Both the position numbers and the translations under genes were made by a program. A stretch of DNA of 64,000 nt from Nezara viridula (lineage: Eukaryota; Arthropoda; Insecta; Hemiptera; Pentatomidae): the NCBI GenBank assembly GCA_928085145.1, contig OV725081.1:45015637-45079636 (forward strand), read 5' to 3'. The number at the start of each line of letters is the position of its first letter. Positions within the stretch are counted from its first letter, which is position 1. A model generated the notes under the pieces. It had not been told where the DNA came from. It saw only the letters and a program-made list of their open reading frames with translations, and made no database searches. This document shows positions 57,588 to 64,000 of the stretch, piece by piece.

Positions 57588-58955
57588 CAAATTAAAATAT
57601 TTATAGTGAAATATAAATACATTTATTAACGCTAGATAAATTCAATGAGACCTGTAATGATAATATGATAAGACCTATAGTTTATATAGTCCAAATTTAT
57701 TGATAGTTGGGACTTTAAAAAATTGACAAAGGACTGAGGAGGTGAAATACATCTTGGATTTTTCGGTCATCCGGAAGTTTTGCATCAATGAACCAATCCA
57801 CAGAATTTATATATATTACAGAGACTATAATTTTGTAATGTGATCAGAGTATTTTTTATAAATTGTTTAAATTATTCCATGTTTGTATATTTATTATAGT
57901 TTATTTTTAATTATGTTAATACAATATCTAATCATTTACATATTTTTGTAAATTAAAAAAGACTTATTTCAAGATACGAGAAGTACATTTCTTTTACCAC
58001 CCTCAAACTTTACTACAGATAACCAACTTTTAGAAAAACTTCATTGTTCCATAAGCATTAAGTTCATATAAATTAAGTTGAGGTTTGTTATCGAGCAAGT
58101 TAAAACTCACCCCAAGTCAAAAAAAAAATATATGATTTGATATTCTTTCACCCCGTAGTAATTCAGTTTTCAGCAACTAAAAACGCAATAAATTATTACA
58201 TAAATTTAAATTCTTATTTTCCTGTGAACTGAGATACAATATAATAACATACACATGAGATACACTTTTTACTAAGTAATACCTTTTCAGAAATGTATCA
58301 TCCAAAATGGTGATGAGCTAGTGTTTTTTTACATGGATTTCTTTTATCGAAATTGATTCTTATTTGATATCGCTTCTGTTAGTTCATAAACCTATTATTT
58401 CTTTATGATTTATTAGTATAATTTTACATTATATTTCCTTCTGCTGTTTTCCTACTTAGCAGACTACTCATTGCAGCTGCAGACTACAAAATATCACCTT
58501 TAGCTCAAAGAAAATAAACTTGTAAAATTGTTACACACGATCTTTTGCACTAACAGTAGCCATATTTGACCAATTAAATGTTCCTAAAATTTATGTCATC
58601 GTGAAAATAATTCAGGCAATGGTAGATTTTCATTTTTCAGAAATATTGTTTAATAATTTTTCTCCTTGACATATGGTAAATCGTACACATAGGTACATAT
58701 ATACATAAACTTTTACAGTAAAAATATATAATAATATAATAAAAATAAATATATATATATATATATATATATGTATAATTAGTTACATGACATAGCGTAC
58801 TAGCGTTAATTTTAGTTAAATTAATATTACGATTTTAAATATTGAATAGAGGGAAAAGAATAATGACGAGCGGGGAATTTCATCTGGTTTATTTACTCGT
58901 GACCAGCGTCCTTACCCGTTAAACAATCTTCTCGTATGACCGTAAAATATAATCT
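57345..58955. other. AT-rich DNA with short (AT)n tracts
   Basis: (AT)n at 57557-57581 and 58751-58771. No coding frame. Confidence 0.5.
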
Positions 58956-58959
58956 ATGA

Positions 58960-59111
58960 GATAGCGTTACTTCCAGGTACGGACGTACACAGTACGAGGA
59001 CACCCCGGCGTAGAAGAGTGTGGTGGCAAAGTGGGGGAGTGTGTTTCAGTCAGTCCGAAGCCGGCAACAAACTGATCAACATCTCAACCCGACAACCGTC
59101 AACAAACTAGG
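58960..59111 (+). promoter_or_regulatory. Candidate promoter and non-coding first exon
   Basis: A GC-rich island stands out from AT-rich DNA. It holds two overlapping TCAGT initiators (59046-59054), about 60 bp of CAAC-rich sequence without a long ORF, and a strong donor AGG|GTGAGT at 59111/59112. This is the layout of a 5'-UTR exon. No downstream coding exon was recognised before the right edge, so the gene would continue outside. Confidence 0.35.
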
Positions 59112-60550
59112 GTGAGTACACTATCTTCATCAACAATTCACTGCCTATACACAGTATATATTATATACTGGCAAAGATGAAGCATTATCCACTCTAAAAA
59201 TAATATAACTTCGAAATAGTTTATTGTTTACCTGCAGCTAATTTAAAGTCCTGGCAACAATCAGGACCCGTGACTGTTGGTATGCGCGAGGCCTCTATAA
59301 ATAATTTTATTTCATTATTCATAATGTTTAATGTAATATGATCGTTATGTTTAATTTTTTGTTTACTTTAATTTTCTTAAATAATAACGTAATATCTCAA
59401 TTTTCTGTCGTGGTTGATATTAATTCTTCGTCATGCGAACTAATTTTGAAGTTAATTGTACATAGTGAAGTGTAAATGTTAATAGTTAATTATAATTGAT
59501 CGGGAAAATAACAGTATGCGTGCGATAAGAGGTCATTTGTTTACACAGATATATATACTATTCTTAACTCCATTTCCTATTTTTTTATTATTATCGACAT
59601 GCTAATGTGTATGTATATACAATATATAAAATATAAATTATTGCTTTAAATGATAATAATTTTATACAAATTATGACGAAAATATCCAGAAAAAAACGAA
59701 AAAAATAATAACTTTTTCATTTCTTGAAATTTGGTCTTGAAAAGTAGAAAATAAACAATAAAAAATAGAACATTATATTCCATTAAAATAAAACAAAAAC
59801 ATGATCTTATTTCACATATATATTTTTTAAACAAATCTTTTTACACTTTCAACAAAATATTATTACAAAATTTTGGGAAAATTGTTAGTTTCAAAATCAA
59901 TTTTTTTTATATGTATATTCACATCTGAGTGGTTTTAAAAGTCCTATTTCATTAAAATAATCCACTTATGTTTAACTCAATTTAGTCCAAATGATTTTAA
60001 AAAATGGAACTAACAACTATATATCAAGATGATTTCGAAAGGAAAAAAAACACTTTTATGAATTTTAACTCATTTCATATCAGTTTAAACAGTTTTCATT
60101 ATTAAATTTTTATTTTATCGTATTAAGCGAGAAATAATCTACTAACTTCAAAATAAACTAAATACAACTACCTAAGTTCCTTATGATCAGTTTGGTTTCA
60201 CAAAATATCTTTGTGCCAGCAAAATTCTTGGTTTTCATGTTTAGTTTTTTAAGACAAAGAAAGATTTATAAAAATGGAGGATTACACGAATTATTACAAC
60301 AAAAACTTCGTCGACGTCATTTTTGCAATTGTATTTTAATTCTAGGAACCATGAAATGTAATTAACAATAAAAAAAAATATATTTTCGACTAGTTGCCAT
60401 TTCTCGCTGAGGGTGTGGTAGCTGTAAAATAGACCTAGGATAAGTTTCATTATCGAGTTACAATAATTCAATGTATTAATTGTTTATGAACTAATAAACT
60501 TTATTACCTATAAAGAGGTATATTATTATTAATCAGCAAGTAAAAATTTA
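59112..60550. other. AT-rich DNA, possible intron
   Basis: If the 59 kb exon is real, this and the following sequence would be its intron. No coding exon seen. Confidence 0.35.
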
Positions 60551-60560
60551 CTGTACAGAT

Positions 60561-60834
60561 CACTAGCGGATCCAGGATTTAATTTGGGGGGCTTCAGCCC
60601 GAAACCTTTTTTTTTCATAAAAATAACGATAATTACTTTGGAAAAACAGAAAGAAACTAACTATCTATATGAAATGGTGTTTAAGTTATTCCTTAAGTAC
60701 TTTTAAATGTAATTACACTAACAATAATACTTTAAGAGGTATTTTTTAAACTTTTTTCCCATTAAACATGGTTACATTTTTCCATTTTGGGGGGGGCTTC
60801 AGCTGAAAGTCCCCCCCACGTAGATCCGCCCGTG
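60561..60834. mobile_element. hAT-type MITE, copy 1
   Basis: Begins CACTAGCGGATC and ends GATCCGCCCGTG (imperfect inverted repeats) and is flanked by a perfect 8-bp duplication GTACAGAT (60553-60560, 60835-60842). A G-run followed by GGCTTCAGC lies near each end. Eight-bp duplications and CA..TG ends are typical of hAT elements. Non-coding. Confidence 0.85.
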
Positions 60835-61263
60835 GTACAGATACATAAATAACTAAATTCTTAATAGTACACCTTTTGGGTACCTAATAGTAAATTCTTC
60901 GTTGCAATTATTCTTAATTATTTTTATTTGTTACATGGCTATTTCTATAACTCAAAGACAAAATTCAAGCCGTTGGAAACATAAAAATTATGCAAAAATC
61001 ACTTAGCATTTAAAATGATAGTATTATTTAACAGCTATAAACTCGGCGTAAATTCGGTTTGACAGTTGTAAATAAATACGTTTTAAACACAAGGTGATAA
61101 CTTTTTATCACATCCGAAGGACAATACGCCGCAATTATACATTTTAACTCGCACATTATTTTTCAAAATTCATCTTGTTCCGGTTAATCATATTAGGAAG
61201 AGTTTTCAATGCGATATAACATTTTATTATATATCTGATAAATATAATTCTATTCAACAGCTA

Positions 61264-61533
61264 CACTAGCGTATCAAGGATTTATTTTTATGGGGACTTC
61301 GGCTAGAAAACTTTTTTATCATATATATATATATCACGATAATTAATTTAAAATGAAAAAACAAAACTACCTATATGAAATGGTGTTTAACTGGTTCTTT
61401 AAGTTCTATTAAATGTAATTACGCCAACAAGAATACCTTATGAGACAGTTTTTAATATTTTTTCTGTAAAATATGGTTATATTTTACCATTTTGGGGGGG
61501 GGAGGGAGAGGGCTTCAGTTCGATCCGGGTATG
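61264..61533. mobile_element. hAT-type MITE, copy 2
   Basis: Begins CACTAGCGTATC and ends GATCCGGGTATG, with a perfect 8-bp duplication AACAGCTA (61256-61263, 61534-61541). The interior (CTATATGAAATGGTGTTTAA, TAAATGTAATTACGCCAACA) aligns with copy 1 along its whole length. Slightly more diverged ends. Confidence 0.85.
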
Positions 61534-62457
61534 AACAGCTATAATTTAAAAAAAATATATACATACGTTGTAACATTTAGTTGGATTGTAAACTTAGGCC
61601 AAGTAGTCAAGTAATAAAAAATATAAACTAGTTTTTTTTTTTCTTTTACTATTTTATAAGACCTAATTGTGAGCCAGTGTTTGATTCACAAACGGTATTA
61701 AAAATAAATGTAAAAATATTTATATATGTATATTGTATATATATAATTTATATAAATGTCTTTATACAAAAATCTTTATGTATGTATATAATATATGTAA
61801 CTTATATAAATTTATATAAATATATTCTATATATTCTATAAATAAATATAATTTACATATAAAATTTACGTTTCGATTTTAGCCATCATGTTTTAGCCAA
61901 TAATTACCATTTAGAAATTTAGAATGATTTTGCATAAGTTTATTATAATAATAGAAGATCGACATACCTGAAAGAGACAAGTCATATCGAATTGATAGAC
62001 TCCATGTTGGTAATTAGTCACATTTATTTCTTATCAGCAATAATTCCTGTTTTTACAACGCTAACCACTACTAAATTAGCTACTCAATTTTCTTTTCAAT
62101 ACAAAGAGATTGCACGATTATACCGGAATCAAGAACTTATAGCCATATTTTCTTGGTATATTAGTAACAATAAACTGTTATTTATGTTTATGTACAAAAA
62201 CCTTTTATTAATAAAAAATAATTAAAACAAGAGTAGGTCTTACATTGCTAAACAGATATCTCTTCAATCAAAAAATAAACAATTTGATTCAATTAATACA
62301 ATATTAGTATTTAAAATATATATATTTTATCGATATAGCACTTAATTTATTTTAGATTTGTTTCCAAAAAGATATATACAACAGAATAATTTTTCTTCTG
62401 TTCATTATTCCTAGAATTGGTTTCTTGAGGTTTTATTTTTTATATAAAGTAGTCCAT

Positions 62458-62782
62458 TAATCACCAACATTTTATTTATTAATTATTTTATTACGACAAC
62501 GTTTCGACCATCACTAGAGCCATTTTCAAGTCTTATTGAGTCCTCCATTAAATATTCAATATTCACTTTCGTATTAATTAATATTAATCGTATTAACCGT
62601 ACAGAAATGACGTAGGAGAAACTCTAAAATATCAGGACAGTTTAATTTTTTCAGAAAAATTAATACGATAGTGAATAATGAATATTTAATAGAGGACTCA
62701 ACAAGACTTGAACATGGCCCTAGTGATAGTCAAAACGTGGTCGTGATAAAACAATTAATAAATAAAATGTTAGTGAATAATA
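62458..62782. repeat. Palindromic Penelope-like terminus pair
   Basis: AACATTTTATTTATTAATTA, CGACAACGTTTCGACCATCACTAG and AAGTCTTATTGAGTCCTCC on the left are mirrored on the right with scattered substitutions. The spacer is about 75 bp. CGAAACGTTGTCG on the minus strand resembles the GAAAC end of Penelope-associated hammerheads, but the CUGAUGA box is altered. Confidence 0.6.
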
Positions 62783-62784
62783 GC

Positions 62785-64000
62785 CTAATAACAGAATAAT
62801 TTTTCATTATTCTTGTTTGAACTTTGTTATTTTGATAGTGGTTCATTTGTCTATACGTCATAAATAAACTAATCAAAATCTAGTATTTGTTTGCAAAATT
62901 TATTTGTATGTTTCGACAAAACTCTGTTCTCCTCCTCAGCAATCTAAAATGTTGCAATCTAAAAATAGTGCAATCTAAAAACATAATGCTTAAAAAACAG
63001 TATCCCGTAAATAAATATAATAATTCACTACATGACACTGTTAAAAACAATATAAAACTTACATATTATTCACCCAAGAAACTGTATTAGTCACAAAATT
63101 CATCATGATTGGTCAATGGCACTAAAATAGATGGATTAAAGTAGCAATTAGGATTGTAGGTATGGAGAATATTAAAAGTGCTATTTTGTAGTGTGGTCCC
63201 AGATGTCATGAACAAATCTCAAATCCTCTTTTATATTTAAAGTTTGTTTATTAATTAAAAATACTAATTTTTAATTGATTTATTTATGATCAATACGCAA
63301 ATGAAACAGAATAATAACATCTCAAACCAAAATAAAAATATAATTAGGACACGGTAATTTAGTATGAACAATAATATCCAATACAGAAAAGAACAGAAAT
63401 ATTTTAATTAATAATACGATATATGTTAGGGGGGATAAACTGAAAAAAAAGTTATAAGAATAAATAAGTTTATTTAGCGGGAGAACCGACTATTTAATGA
63501 TGCTACCATTTTAGGACAAGACTCCTTTTGTAGTCGTCGAACCCGTTAGGAACAACCTAAATCGTTTTTCAGGTTAGCAATTGTGGATAACACCTGGACT
63601 CGAAAATATTCAAACTTCAAATTCCGAAAGATCTAAGAAAACACACGAAGGATTGACTGATAAAGTAAAACGATCCATTACGAATTTTATTAACCCTTAC
63701 GAATTTAATTAAATACGCGCCTTTGAAAATTGGCATGAATCCAACGAGAGATGAATGGGTGACTTCCCGGTAACCACAGACCTTTGGTATTCCCCAGTTA
63801 AGAACCCCATACTTATAGTTCACGTTCCGAATTTGGAATTACAGACCGGTCCTAGAGTCGGTGTTAGATCACAAAGCTATGGAGGGGCTCAGCGATGCCA
63901 GCACAAGTCAAAGGCTACATAATTCCGGTGCATAATTAACTTGAGATTGGTAACTAGTTTTCGGAGTATTACTATTTAGTAGTAGTTGATGAGTTGGGAG
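62785..64000. other. Unassigned DNA at right edge
   Basis: 63460-64000 is less AT-rich than its surroundings but gives no recognisable product or repeat family. Confidence 0.4.

Overview
This is AT-rich animal nuclear DNA, most likely from an insect with a large, repeat-laden genome. Evidence: spliced genes with GT-AG introns, an insect-type water-channel C-terminus, an arthropod-style TCAGT initiator, and many non-LTR retrotransposons, Penelope-like remnants, SINEs and MITEs. Hemiptera or a similar order is a guess; nothing in the window settles the order. Host coding sequence is sparse.

Host genes. (1) The last two coding exons of an aquaporin (+, 3009-3089 and 7445-7546) carry the second NPA box and TM6; earlier exons lie outside or were not found. 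Their 4.36-kb intron is filled with transposon debris. (2) A candidate two-exon gene of unknown family lies on the minus strand (1225-708). (3) An uninterrupted 307-residue SGT/SGTA-type TPR co-chaperone gene (36569-37492) is strikingly GC-rich in its 3' three quarters. (4) A GC-rich island with initiators and a splice donor (about 58960-59120) may be the promoter and non-coding first exon of a + strand gene continuing past the right edge.

Mobile DNA. Two large non-LTR elements keep long open frames: a CR1-group LINE on the minus strand (about 18600-14183; PHD-finger ORF1 and endonuclease/RT ORF2) and a Jockey-like LINE on the plus strand (50747-54880; 13-bp target-site duplication, 5' truncated inside ORF1, full ORF2). 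Jockey-family fragments lie at 3.9-4.6, 10.0-10.6, 21.4, 24.6, 34.1-34.9 and 39.0-39.3 kb. RTE/BovB-like RT debris is at 3.3, 20.8, 21.9-22.6 and 27.3-27.7 kb. A Penelope-like GIY-YIG remnant between inverted terminal repeats is at 5731-6566, and related inverted termini with hammerhead-ribozyme-like cores are at 9.2-9.5, 18.9-19.1 and 62.5-62.8 kb. DNA-transposon derivatives include a palindromic TA-target MITE family (1.5, 4.9, 11.9, 47.3 kb) and two hAT-type MITEs with perfect 8-bp duplications (60.6, 61.3 kb). Four tRNA-derived SINE-like units are present.

The most unusual object is a roughly 3.9-kb inverted repeat at 28861-32750. Each arm is an array of about ten or more 109-bp monomers, bordered outside by 21-bp repeats, around a roughly 0.5-kb centre. 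It has the architecture of a foldback element, but I know no described family with these monomers. The remaining sequence is AT-rich intergenic or intronic DNA with long (AT)n tracts and no recognisable genes.
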